From the NCBI GenBank assembly GCA_002336735.1, contig DDER01000008.1, forward strand, positions 1 to 22,534: DNA of 22,534 bases. The letters run 5' to 3'. This document shows, one piece after another, positions 1 through 7,370 of the stretch. The notes beneath the pieces are model-generated. The model saw only the letters and a list, made by a program, of their open reading frames with translations. It was not told the origin of the DNA and ran no database searches. Within the stretch, counting starts at the first letter, position 1. Every line of letters begins with the position of its first letter. A program made the position numbers and the translations under genes. The DNA comes from Candidatus Saccharibacteria bacterium UBA1949. GTDB lineage: Bacteria > Patescibacteriota > Saccharimonadia > Saccharimonadales > Saccharimonadaceae.

Positions 1-31
1 GTTGCAAAGGTAGTGGGTTGATACGCAAAAT

Positions 32-60
32 TTGACTATTGATATATAATTTGCTATAAT
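32..60 (+). promoter_or_regulatory. strong sigma70-type promoter
   Basis: TTGACT at 32-37 and a perfect TATAAT at 55-60 are separated by 17 nt. A TG at 52-53 adds an extended -10. Transcription would begin near 67, giving a leader of about 53 nt before the zinc-ribbon ORF at 120. This is one of the best consensus promoters in the window. Confidence 0.8.
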
Positions 61-119
61 ATAATTATGTATTGGTGAGTTGTTCACTTATGCAGCCTAT
101 GATCTCCCTAGGAGGAACA

Positions 120-281
120 ATGTCTCATAGCAGCAGCCCCGAGTCCAACCCGACCGGCAACCCCAGGACCATTCAGTTGGGCAGGAGCGAGGAATGTCCC
201 GGCTGCAGCACGTATATGCCGCGAATCGGCACGTACTGCGACAAATGCGAAGAGGGAATGTTCCTCTCTGACTGCGAGTAG
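120..281 (+). CDS. zinc-ribbon micro-protein, 53 aa
   Basis: I chose the ATG at 120 because AGGAGG lies at 110-115, four nt upstream; the reading frame stays open upstream to a TTG at 72, but that start has no ribosome site. The 53-residue product has a Ser/Pro/Asn-rich first 20 residues and then two knuckles, Cys26-Pro-Gly-Cys29 and Cys40-Asp-Lys-Cys43. This CX2C-X10-CX2C pattern is typical of a small zinc ribbon. The C-terminal tail is acidic. I do not recognise a named family; such proteins can bind nucleic acid or protein, but no function can be assigned from sequence. It has its own strong promoter and its own terminator, so it is a single-gene transcription unit. Its base composition is clearly richer in GC than the flanking DNA. 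Confidence 0.65.
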   Translation: MSHSSSPESNPTGNPRTIQLGRSEECPGCSTYMPRIGTYCDKCEEGMFLSDCE

Positions 282-297
282 AGCAGAGAGATCCACC

Positions 298-326
298 GGC
301 CCCGCCACGCGCGGGGCCCTTCTCTT
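298..326 (+). terminator. rho-independent terminator of the zinc-ribbon gene
   Basis: GGCCCCGC at 298-305 pairs perfectly with GCGGGGCC at 311-318 around a 5-nt loop, followed by a pyrimidine tract (CTTCTCTT). The T-rich side lies downstream on the plus strand, so it serves the 120-281 gene. The tract is not pure T, so efficiency is uncertain. Confidence 0.65.
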
Positions 327-371
327 GCATAATAGTACGTATTCAACCGAATAGTCTGATGCCTCGTATCT

Positions 372-1040
372 TTAGCTATGTTCAGGTGTTGCACGAACAA
401 AATTCGTCGTCAAACCGTGTGAAAGCCAGCGTTTTTCGTAGGTCGTCAGGATCTTGTAGTCATGCAGTAGCTCTGACTCATGGAGATCAAAGCTCAGCTC
501 GTCAATATGCCAGCCATCTGCAACGATTTGCTCGAGGCTCCAGAGGAAAAAGTCTCGGTTATCGTGCTTCAGGTACATACTTGCCATGGGGCCTAGTCCA
601 TGAGCAAGCAGGGTGCGATAGATTGAGAGAAAATGCGGATGCGTGAGGCGACGGCCAGCGGAGCGGCGCCTAGGAAATGGGTCGGGAAACGTCAGCCAGA
701 TTTGCTGCAACGAATGCGGCGCGAGCATGTCCTGCAGCTGGTCAGCCCGAGCACGCAGGAAACGAATATTCTCGAGTCCGTCCTGTAGTGCCGAATGCGC
801 ACCATTTTGCAGGCGGTCGCCTTTGACATCGACAGCGAGATACTTAAGATCTGGATGACGTCGGGCGAGCTCAACAGCGAATTGCCCATTGCCTGCTCCG
901 ATCTCAACAGCATCGGGCCGATACGAGCTATCCCATGCATCGTATTCATAACAGAGGGGTGAATTGTGAAACAGCGCAAAACGGTATTTTTTGCGCTTGC
1001 GGACTATGACGAATTGCTTGGGGTCGATGAGTTCAGCCAT
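372..1040 (-). CDS. trmB: tRNA (guanine-N7-)-methyltransferase TrmB
   Basis: This 222-residue protein is a Rossmann-fold SAM-dependent methyltransferase of the TrmB family, which places m7G at position 46 in the variable loop of tRNAs. The SAM-binding motif EIGAGNGQF lies near residue 46. The family signature WLTFPDPFPRRR sits in the middle (canonical FPDPWPKKRH). The C-terminal substrate-binding motif reads TTYEKRWLSHGL, matching the conserved T-x-YE-x6-G pattern. Length is normal for bacterial TrmB. The start at 1040 is supported by a -10 hexamer only 7 nt upstream and by the conserved spacing to the SAM motif. It is divergent from the antiporter gene at 1115 and converges on the terminator at 298-326. 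Confidence 0.93.
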   Translation of the reverse strand: MAELIDPKQFVIVRKRKKYRFALFHNSPLCYEYDAWDSSYRPDAVEIGAGNGQFAVELARRHPDLKYLAVDVKGDRLQNGAHSALQDGLENIRFLRARADQLQDMLAPHSLQQIWLTFPDPFPRRRSAGRRLTHPHFLSIYRTLLAHGLGPMASMYLKHDNRDFFLWSLEQIVADGWHIDELSFDLHESELLHDYKILTTYEKRWLSHGLTTNFVRATPEHS

Positions 1041-1047
1041 CTGATTT

Positions 1048-1056
1048 ATTGTAACA
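1048..1056 (-). promoter_or_regulatory. extended -10 of trmB, leaderless arrangement
   Basis: On the minus strand TGT-TACAAT precedes the trmB ATG by 7 nt. The hexamer occupies 1048-1053 and TG lies upstream of it. Initiation about 7 nt downstream would fall on the start codon, and there is no Shine-Dalgarno sequence. No good -35 is visible. Confidence 0.6.
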
Positions 1057-1076
1057 GATCACGCGATCGCTTATTA

Positions 1077-1085
1077 TGCTACAAT
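1077..1085 (+). promoter_or_regulatory. extended -10 upstream of the antiporter gene
   Basis: TGC-TACAAT at 1077-1085 is an extended -10. Transcription would start near 1092, leaving a leader of about 23 nt with no Shine-Dalgarno sequence. No convincing -35 is seen. It sits back-to-back with the trmB promoter inside a 74-nt intergenic region. Confidence 0.4.
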
Positions 1086-1114
1086 AAAGCTGTAGCACAA
1101 TCTCCTCTACCACT

Positions 1115-2806
1115 ATGGACACAACATCTATTTTTACTCAAATCAGTCTTGTCGTTGCCGTCGTCGCGGCCGTCTCTCTGCTCATGCGAGCACTGAAACA
1201 GCCGTTGATCATGGGCTATATCATTACTGGGATGTTGGTGGGGCCATCATTTCTCGGTATTATCAAAGATCAAGACGTTTTCGCAACATATAGCTCGCTT
1301 GGTATCACTTTGCTTTTGTTTATCATCGGTCTTGGTCTCAATGCCGGCGTCATCCGTAGTCTCGGTAAGATATCGCTTATCACAAGCCTCAGCGTCATGG
1401 TACCCCTCGGACTCATTGGATTTGGCACAAGCCTGCTTCTGGGGTTTGACGTCAAGACAAGCGTGGTGCTGGCGGTGGCGCTGTTTTTTAGTAGTACGGT
1501 GATCATCCTCAAAATCCTTTCGGACAAGAAAGAGCTCTCTCGGCTCTACGGGCAGATCGCCATCGGAATTTTGCTGATCGAAGATATCATCGCAAGTATC
1601 GCGCTCGTGATCCTGGCTACCACTACGATGACGGGCAGTATCGCGGGGCTGGCCGACATATCGTGGCTGGTTGTCAAGGCCTTGCTGCTTGCTCTGTTTC
1701 TCTATATTGCGGGGACAAAGCTCATCCCTCGACTTAGCCGATTGTTTGCACAATCTCAGGAAACACTCTATCTTTTTGCAGTGGCGTGGGGATTGATCAT
1801 CGCAACAATGTTTGAGCTCGCTGGCCTGAGCCACGAAGTGGGTGCGCTGTTTGCCGGCGTCTCGCTCGCAGGACTCCCCTATGCTACCGAGATGGCATCC
1901 AAGCTCAAGCCGCTGCGTGATTTTTTCCTGGTATTGTTTTTTGTGACGTTAGGCGAGACGTTTACGATTGCCACCATTCAGCAATATTTTTGGCCAGCTC
2001 ATGTTTTGGCGCTTATCGTCGTGCTTGGCAAGCCGCTACTTGTATTGAGCTCGCTTGGTTTTCAACGCTATACTAAGCTCACAAGTTTTAAGACGGCCCT
2101 TCATCTAAGTCAGATCAGTGAGTTTTCGATTATTTTTGTGGCACTCGCGGTCAGCAAGGGCTTGGTCGACAACGATCTAATCGCGTTCATCGCGCTCGTT
2201 GCGTTTATCACAATTGGATTATCGACTTATCTCATGAAATACGATGATCGTCTCTATACGCTTCTGGCAGGTTGGCTGCGACGATTTGAGCGGCGCGATA
2301 TTCACGAAACGCGACAGCGCATGGTGCACTATCCGGCGATTCTGATCGGATATCACAAGGGTGGTTATGAATTTTTGAGAACATTTCGTGAAATGAAAAA
2401 GCCATATCTCGTTGTCGATTACGATCCTGAAGTGATCGATCATCTCGAGGAACAAGGCGTTCGACATGCATATGGTGATGCGACCGATGAGGAGTTTCTC
2501 GATGAAATATGCGCCGATGAGGCACGGCTCGTTGTCAGTACCATCACAGAGCTGAGCTCCAACCTCACGGTCTTGCGTTATCTGCGTCGACACAGCGAGC
2601 ATACGAGCTTTATCTCTCACGCCAATAATTTTGCTGACGCCCAAACACTATATCAGCACGGCGCAAGCTATGTCATACTACCGCACTATATCGGATCAGA
2701 AAGAATATCGAGCTACATTCGCCGCCACGGCATCAGCCACCATTCACTCAAGGCGTACCGCACAAAACACCTGATAACCATTGGCAAAATTGCGCTCAAG
2801 AGTTAG
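1115..2806 (+). CDS. Kef-type cation/proton antiporter (CPA2) with RCK domain
   Basis: This 563-residue protein has an N-terminal membrane domain of about 12 hydrophobic segments (residues about 5-385). It carries the CPA2 features GYIITGMLVGP near residue 34, the helix LFFSSTVIILKIL, and GILLIEDIIASI near 151-162 with the family's conserved acidic residue. A soluble C-terminal domain (about 403-540) resembles the TrkA-N/RCK fold: a hydrophobic strand, a glycine-rich turn, and then VVDYD at the end of the second strand. The glycine turn reads GYHKGG instead of the classic GxGxxG, so nucleotide binding may be weakened or altered. The family exchanges K+ or Na+ for protons across the inner membrane. 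It stands alone on the plus strand and ends 3 nt from the convergent gene at 2810. The exact ion is unknown. Confidence 0.85.
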   Translation: MDTTSIFTQISLVVAVVAAVSLLMRALKQPLIMGYIITGMLVGPSFLGIIKDQDVFATYSSLGITLLLFIIGLGLNAGVIRSLGKISLITSLSVMVPLGLIGFGTSLLLGFDVKTSVVLAVALFFSSTVIILKILSDKKELSRLYGQIAIGILLIEDIIASIALVILATTTMTGSIAGLADISWLVVKALLLALFLYIAGTKLIPRLSRLFAQSQETLYLFAVAWGLIIATMFELAGLSHEVGALFAGVSLAGLPYATEMASKLKPLRDFFLVLFFVTLGETFTIATIQQYFWPAHVLALIVVLGKPLLVLSSLGFQRYTKLTSFKTALHLSQISEFSIIFVALAVSKGLVDNDLIAFIALVAFITIGLSTYLMKYDDRLYTLLAGWLRRFERRDIHETRQRMVHYPAILIGYHKGGYEFLRTFREMKKPYLVVDYDPEVIDHLEEQGVRHAYGDATDEEFLDEICADEARLVVSTITELSSNLTVLRYLRRHSEHTSFISHANNFADAQTLYQHGASYVILPHYIGSERISSYIRRHGISHHSLKAYRTKHLITIGKIALKS

Positions 2807-2809
2807 AGG

Positions 2810-3205
2810 TTAGGGTGCATTGTCTGGTGCAGTCATTGCCTCGCTACGACTAATAGAGAGTGCTTCAGGACTCAGGACATCTTTTGCAAATCCATCAGCC
2901 TCTAAGATACCCTTTGTTCGCTCTGCATAGAGTCGTTGGTATTCTTGTAGAGTCAGTTTATCAATACCCCCCGTAGCCGAAAAAGTTTCTTCTTGACTGT
3001 CAGGTAGCGCTGTATCCTTGCGCACAGCTTTGAAGCCTGGTCGGGACAGGTCCACCTGGGCTGCCCCACTCGACGCATAGAGCCCCATCGCGACCGTCAC
3101 AAAAATACTTGATACCGTGATCACACCAATCACCAAAGTCATGAACCGATTACGATTGACACATCGTTTTAGTAGCTGTTTACAATTTGTGATGAATCGT
3201 TTCAT
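2810..3205 (-). CDS. membrane-anchored protein of unknown function, 131 aa
   Basis: No family is recognised. The N-terminus is strongly basic (K2, R3, K9, K13, R14, R18, R20), followed by one hydrophobic segment at about residues 22-44. About 85 polar residues follow and are predicted to lie outside the membrane, with a helical stretch near residues 80-100. The topology suggests a signal-anchor protein with an external tail. The start codon overlaps the stop of the preceding gene (ATGA at 3202-3205), so the two are probably translationally coupled and may work together at the cell surface. It is the last gene of the aspS operon and converges on the antiporter gene with only a 3-nt gap, leaving no space for a separate terminator. 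Confidence 0.6.
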   Translation of the reverse strand: MKRFITNCKQLLKRCVNRNRFMTLVIGVITVSSIFVTVAMGLYASSGAAQVDLSRPGFKAVRKDTALPDSQEETFSATGGIDKLTLQEYQRLYAERTKGILEADGFAKDVLSPEALSISRSEAMTAPDNAP

Positions 3206-3741
3206 GAGCGCTCCTGAAGTCTTTTGTCCAGCGAGTCCTCAAGTTCTTTAACAGCGCCCGCATACTGTCGGATGATACTGTTGAGTTGCTTGACTGACCT
3301 GTCGACTGCCATCCGCTTGTCTCTAGCGCCTGTGACTATATCATAAAAATCAGCCGGTTGACTCTTGCAATGGAAGAAAATCGCCTGAGAGATAGTTTCC
3401 TCATAACTCTGATACAACTGGCGAAAGTTATCAAGCTCTCGCTCATAGTCAGCCGTTGTTGCGACCAATTTTGTCGCGTCGAGGCGATTGAGAGTCATGC
3501 GACTGTTCAGGGGGGCCATGAGTTTGGTGGCTATCGAGTCATATCGCCGCTTGAGATTGACCCTCAAGACGCCATCATTGGCATGAATGCGATAGAGGAT
3601 ACTCTGAGCACCAACGCAATTGTTACGCACAGTTTCCAGCTCATCGAGTGAGAGCGGCAGCCTCGTCTCGGCGCGGACATGATGTCCTGTCCCTACGATC
3701 AGAGCAACCACTGTCATGACAATAATAATTTTTTTCATCAT
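3202..3741 (-). CDS. secreted helical protein of unknown function, 179 aa
   Basis: The N-terminus looks like a cleavable signal peptide: two lysines, a hydrophobic core at about residues 5-18, and a likely cut after HHVRA near residue 24. The mature part is almost entirely helix-forming and charged, with heptad-like patterns at about residues 95-120 and 145-175. It has only two cysteines after the signal, Cys42 and Cys125, which could form a disulfide outside the membrane. I recognise no family. It overlaps the glycosylase gene upstream (ATGA) and the 2810-3205 gene downstream, so it belongs to the aspS operon. A GATAAT hexamer 5 nt upstream of the ATG lies inside the end of the glycosylase gene and may be an internal promoter. 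Confidence 0.65.
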   Translation of the reverse strand: MMKKIIIVMTVVALIVGTGHHVRAETRLPLSLDELETVRNNCVGAQSILYRIHANDGVLRVNLKRRYDSIATKLMAPLNSRMTLNRLDATKLVATTADYERELDNFRQLYQSYEETISQAIFFHCKSQPADFYDIVTGARDKRMAVDRSVKQLNSIIRQYAGAVKELEDSLDKRLQERS

Positions 3742-4556
3742 ATCTTATTATCCCCCCATAAGGGTGAATTGGTCAAATATATTCTTGCTTCACTCCTAAC
3801 GACCAGCCCATCTCGCTGCAAACCGGCGAGCGCCCGATCGAACCGATCATCAATGACGACTGCTTGACGTAGCGCTGATTCCGATATACTACCGTCGGCA
3901 AGTGAGCGTATGATTTGGCCGCGGATTTGTCGAATGCTACCCTGTAGAGGTGGCTGTTTTTTATAATGGCGGCTCATATGTAGACCGCTTTGTCCATGCG
4001 CCTTGAGCCAGGCTCCGTAATCCATCAGCGCCCAAAAAAACTCTCTTGGTCGCTCATAGTCCATCGTTTTTTTCACATAGCCGACGATTTCGCTATCGTC
4101 TATATTTGTCCGTCCAGCGAAAAAATGCTTGAAATACACTGAGCGAATGTTCGTCTCGACAAAGGCCGTTGGTACTTGATAGACATAGTTCATGATTGCC
4201 GCGGCTGTATTGTGACCGACACCGGGCAACTTGATAAGCTCATCAAGCGTGCGCGGCTGACCGTGAGCTACGACATATCGCGCAGCCTCATGGAGATACT
4301 TGGCGCGGCGATTGTAGCCGAGCCCTACCCACACCGATATCACGTCGGCAAGCGACGCCGAAGCCAATTGCTCTATGCTCGGAAACCTATCGACAAATTC
4401 TGCGAATTTGGCTCGCACACGATCGACTTGTGTCTGTTGCAACATCACCTCACTCACCAGCACATAATAAAACGTTGGCTCCTCCCGCCACGGCATGTGG
4501 CGGTAGAGCTCACGCATATTCTGATGTATCAATTGTTCAAATTCAGCCCAAGGCAT
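3738..4556 (-). CDS. MutY-like HhH-GPD DNA glycosylase without an iron-sulfur cluster
   Basis: This 272-residue base-excision repair enzyme belongs to the HhH-GPD superfamily, closest to adenine glycosylase MutY. Visible motifs are PWRE at 22-25, SEVMLQQTQV at 35-44 containing the expected catalytic Glu36, WVGLGYNRRA at 76-85, and the helix-hairpin-helix LPGVGHNTAAAI at 110-121. Two things are unusual. The position of the catalytic Asp in the VDxNVxRV motif is Glu134 (FVETNIRSVY). The protein also has no cysteine at all, so the four-cysteine [4Fe-4S] loop is missing and is replaced by a segment containing SRHYKKQ. The NUDIX-like C-terminal domain of classic MutY (about 350 aa) is absent; the last 60 residues look like a small winged helix. 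It follows aspS by 9 nt and overlaps the next gene by 4 nt. I see no Shine-Dalgarno site. Confidence 0.82.
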   Translation of the reverse strand: MPWAEFEQLIHQNMRELYRHMPWREEPTFYYVLVSEVMLQQTQVDRVRAKFAEFVDRFPSIEQLASASLADVISVWVGLGYNRRAKYLHEAARYVVAHGQPRTLDELIKLPGVGHNTAAAIMNYVYQVPTAFVETNIRSVYFKHFFAGRTNIDDSEIVGYVKKTMDYERPREFFWALMDYGAWLKAHGQSGLHMSRHYKKQPPLQGSIRQIRGQIIRSLADGSISESALRQAVVIDDRFDRALAGLQRDGLVVRSEARIYLTNSPLWGDNKI

Positions 4557-4565
4557 CGAGGTGGT

Positions 4566-6314
4566 CTATACCCCGAGCTCTTTGAGCTGTACTGGATCAA
4601 CTGACGACGGACTATTCATCATGACGTCCACACCAGAACCGTTCTTTGGAAATGCGATGATCTCGCGAATATTATGCTCGCTCATGAGCTCCATGAACAT
4701 GCGGTCGATACCAAACGCACAGCCAGCATGAGGAGGGGCACCGTATTTGAATGCATGAAGCATGGCGCCAAATTTGGCTTCGACATACTGCGCGTCGTAA
4801 CCGAGCTTGGCGAAGACTTTGTACATGATCTCTGGGTTGTGATTGCGCACGCCACCCGAGCATATCTCGTAGCCATTCATGACCATGTCGTACTGGTCAG
4901 CGACAACACGTAGTAAATCATCGGTATCTAGTGCGTCCAGTCCGCCTTTTGGCATACTGAATGGATTGTGTCCAAAGTCGATTTTGCCCGTGGCATCGTC
5001 GCGTTCATAAAATGGAAAATCGACAATCCATGCCAGCGCCACAATATTTGGATCTTTGAGGTCGAAATGGTCCGCTAGTTTATTGCGCAGCGCCCCCAAT
5101 ACCTTGTTAACACGTGCACGACTGTCGACACCAAAGAATACGACGTCGCCATCTACGGTGTGAAGTGTGTCAGATAACGATGAGAGCTCCTGCTCTGACA
5201 TAAATTTAACTATGGGCGATTCTGCCTGGCCGTCGATGTATTTGATATATGGCAGGCCGCCCGCACCTTCGCTGCGCGCAAGTTCGGTAAACGCATCAAT
5301 CTGCGAACGACTCAGGCTTGCTCCTCCTGGTACGCGAATTGCCTTGACAACACCGCCATTGTCAAATGCTCGGCGAAACACCGCAAAACCAGTCTCAGCG
5401 AAAAGCTTTGAAACATCAACAAGCTCAAGTCCGTAACGCAGATCTGGTTTGTCTGACCCGTATCGATCCATAGCTTCGTCATAGGGAATACGTGGAATAT
5501 CGTCACTCAGTAGTTGCTTGCCAGCAAATTCGGTCACAAGCTGGCGCACAAGCGGCTCCATAGTGCGGCGCACTGTTTCGCCATCATCCACAAAACTCAT
5601 CTCGCAATCAAGCTGATAAAACTCGCCGTACAAGCGATCAGCGCGCGGGTCTTCATCGCGAAAACAGGCTGCAAGCTGATAATAACGTGGCACACCGCCG
5701 ACCATCAATAATTGCTTGAATTGCTGGGGAGCCTGGGGTAATGCATAGTATTTACCCTCATGAAGTCGCGATGGTATCAGGAAATCGCGAGCACCCTCAG
5801 GGCTAGAATTAGCTAGTATCGGCGTCTGGATCTCAATAAATTCATGTGCATCCATATAACTGCGTAGACGGCGATACATGTCAGCGCGCTTGTAGAGCAT
5901 TGTCTGCATCTTCGGTCGACGAAGATCGAGGTACCTGTACCGCAGACGCAGTTCTTCGCCTGCCTGTGCCTCCCCCGCAAACGGCTGGATAGGCAAAGCA
6001 TCGGCTTTGTTGAGCACTGTCAGCTGAGAGACAACAATTTCTATGGCGCCTGTCTCAATGCGGTTATTGCAAAGAGCTGCTGACCGTTCCACAACCACAC
6101 CAGTCGCACGCACAACATATTCATCACGTAACTGTTCTGCCGCGCCAAACACATCAGATTGCTCAGGATGGACCACGAGCTGAACTAATCCGGTATGGTC
6201 ACGCAAATCGACAAATAGCAAACCGCCGTGATCACGGCGTGTGTGCACCCAACCTTCGACAGTAACTGTTTTGCCAATCTGCTGTAGTGTATCGCGAGAA
6301 AAAATTCGTTCCAT
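4566..6314 (-). CDS. aspS: aspartyl-tRNA synthetase, probably non-discriminating
   Basis: This 582-residue class II synthetase of the bacterial type attaches aspartate to tRNA-Asp. An N-terminal OB-fold anticodon-binding domain (about 1-105) includes GWVHTRRDHGG. Class II motif 2 reads FRDEDPRADRLYGEFYQLD, one residue longer than the E. coli RADRQPEFTQID. The bacterial insertion domain follows, and motif 3 reads GCAFGIDRMFM near the C-terminus. His29 in the RRDHGG turn matches the histidine known from non-discriminating AspRS, where discriminating enzymes have leucine. This suggests that it also charges tRNA-Asn and depends on a GatCAB amidotransferase elsewhere. It heads the minus-strand operon with the glycosylase gene and two envelope-protein genes. 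Confidence 0.95.
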   Translation of the reverse strand: MERIFSRDTLQQIGKTVTVEGWVHTRRDHGGLLFVDLRDHTGLVQLVVHPEQSDVFGAAEQLRDEYVVRATGVVVERSAALCNNRIETGAIEIVVSQLTVLNKADALPIQPFAGEAQAGEELRLRYRYLDLRRPKMQTMLYKRADMYRRLRSYMDAHEFIEIQTPILANSSPEGARDFLIPSRLHEGKYYALPQAPQQFKQLLMVGGVPRYYQLAACFRDEDPRADRLYGEFYQLDCEMSFVDDGETVRRTMEPLVRQLVTEFAGKQLLSDDIPRIPYDEAMDRYGSDKPDLRYGLELVDVSKLFAETGFAVFRRAFDNGGVVKAIRVPGGASLSRSQIDAFTELARSEGAGGLPYIKYIDGQAESPIVKFMSEQELSSLSDTLHTVDGDVVFFGVDSRARVNKVLGALRNKLADHFDLKDPNIVALAWIVDFPFYERDDATGKIDFGHNPFSMPKGGLDALDTDDLLRVVADQYDMVMNGYEICSGGVRNHNPEIMYKVFAKLGYDAQYVEAKFGAMLHAFKYGAPPHAGCAFGIDRMFMELMSEHNIREIIAFPKNGSGVDVMMNSPSSVDPVQLKELGV

Positions 6315-6324
6315 AGCTCTGCAT

Positions 6325-6333
6325 ATTCTATCA
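6325..6333 (-). promoter_or_regulatory. extended -10 of aspS
   Basis: On the minus strand TGA-TAGAAT precedes the aspS ATG, with 10 nt between the hexamer (6325-6330) and the start codon. The implied leader is only about 3 nt and holds no Shine-Dalgarno sequence. The candidate -35 (TGGTAA) is weak. Confidence 0.5.
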
Positions 6334-6367
6334 GTTGAGATGCTATTTTACCAGAGGCGAGTAGTCA

Positions 6368-7297
6368 TCAGCGACGCAGACGACGACCAAACAGCGCCTC
6401 AATAATATCTGTCAGCGTCACAATACCTGCCGTGCGATGATCATCATCAATAACAACAAACATGTGTTGTCGACTAGCAAGAAATTCGCACAACACATCC
6501 TCGAGACTATCATCCACTCTTACCACGTGAAGGTTTTTGTCCATAACAGTATCGGCTCGCATTGATTCATGACTATGCAATGCTACCAATGATTGGATAG
6601 ATAAAATACCGATGATACGATCTAATGTGTCGCCCTCAACCGGAAAATGCGTATGGCCCGTCCGATGAAGATCATCGAGAACAAGTGGCCCAATTAGTTC
6701 ATCATGCCGAACTGATGCAATCGCCGACCGGTCAATCATCACGTCACTCACAGTACGATTGCTGAATTCAACACCATTGATCAGTAGGTTTCGTTGATCG
6801 GCCGAAAGGATATGTCGCGACTGCGCCAGTAGATGCCGCAGCTCTGCAGCTGATGCTATCGCGAGAGGTGATGTCTCAAAAAGATCGATATCCAGTAGTG
6901 GGGCAACGAGCGGCACTCGCTCTAATAATTGAAACACCCTTGGTTCGAGCCGCGCATAGAGGCGACGAGCCCGAGACTTCACCAAAGCGTTTCGCGCGAT
7001 GAGTGCGCTTGCCAACACCATCGAGATAGCTATCATGATACCCGTCGCCCATCCCCACCCGAGGATAGCCACCAGTACAATTGCGATAACCAAAAGATTT
7101 ACCAACCATACCTTAAGACCATATGCCGCACCTATCAGGCGCCGCCGACGCATCATAAGCGTCGCATCAATATCACCCTGCTTGTGACGCCGCTCTAGCT
7201 CAAACCAGCTATACTTCGTGCGCCTTGGCATCATCGCCATAGCAATGACGATGATCGGCACCAGAGCAACAAACACTATTGTCAAAAACATCTGCAT
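6368..7297 (-). CDS. membrane protein with a CBS-domain pair (CNNM/CorC-like)
   Basis: The 309-residue protein has a hydrophobic segment at about 3-23, a basic cytoplasmic stretch, two more segments at about 62-80 and 83-101, then a soluble part. Residues about 183-243 and 249-303 form two CBS domains. The first opens with VSDVMIDR, matching the VxDVMxPR signature of the hemolysin/CorC (CNNM) family, whose CBS pairs bind adenine nucleotides and gate Mg2+ or Co2+ transport. The usual four-helix DUF21 domain is poorly matched and the C-terminal CorC/HlyC domain is missing, so this is a shortened or divergent member. Transport activity is an inference. It is divergent from the dsbA-like gene and lies 53 nt upstream of aspS, possibly in the same transcript. 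Confidence 0.75.
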   Translation of the reverse strand: MQMFLTIVFVALVPIIVIAMAMMPRRTKYSWFELERRHKQGDIDATLMMRRRRLIGAAYGLKVWLVNLLVIAIVLVAILGWGWATGIMIAISMVLASALIARNALVKSRARRLYARLEPRVFQLLERVPLVAPLLDIDLFETSPLAIASAAELRHLLAQSRHILSADQRNLLINGVEFSNRTVSDVMIDRSAIASVRHDELIGPLVLDDLHRTGHTHFPVEGDTLDRIIGILSIQSLVALHSHESMRADTVMDKNLHVVRVDDSLEDVLCEFLASRQHMFVVIDDDHRTAGIVTLTDIIEALFGRRLRR

Positions 7298-7303
7298 GTA
7301 CTT

Positions 7304-7332
7304 ATTGTAGCGCCTTGTGAGTCATGATCCAA
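7304..7332 (-). promoter_or_regulatory. promoter of the CBS-pair gene, leaderless
   Basis: On the minus strand TTGGAT (7327-7332) and TACAAT (7304-7309) are separated by 17 nt. Only 6 nt lie between the -10 and the ATG at 7297, so the predicted +1 base is the A of the start codon. The region overlaps the opposing promoter at 7315-7343. Confidence 0.7.
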
Positions 7333-7343
7333 TCCCGTATACT
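7315..7343 (+). promoter_or_regulatory. promoter of the dsbA-like gene
   Basis: TTGTGA (7315-7320) and TATACT (7338-7343) are separated by 17 nt. Transcription would start near 7350, leaving a 21-nt leader that contains the AGGAGGT ribosome site at 7358-7364. It interlocks face-to-face with the minus-strand promoter at 7304-7332, so the two cannot both be occupied at once. Confidence 0.65.
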
Positions 7344-7370
7344 AATAGAATAATCATAGGAGGTATCATT

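Noticed and set aside
1247..1834. 195-aa open frame antisense to the antiporter gene
   Set aside because: It lies wholly inside a clear membrane-protein gene, is rich in Asp/Gln/Arg as expected of the mirror of hydrophobic codons, and has no start signal.
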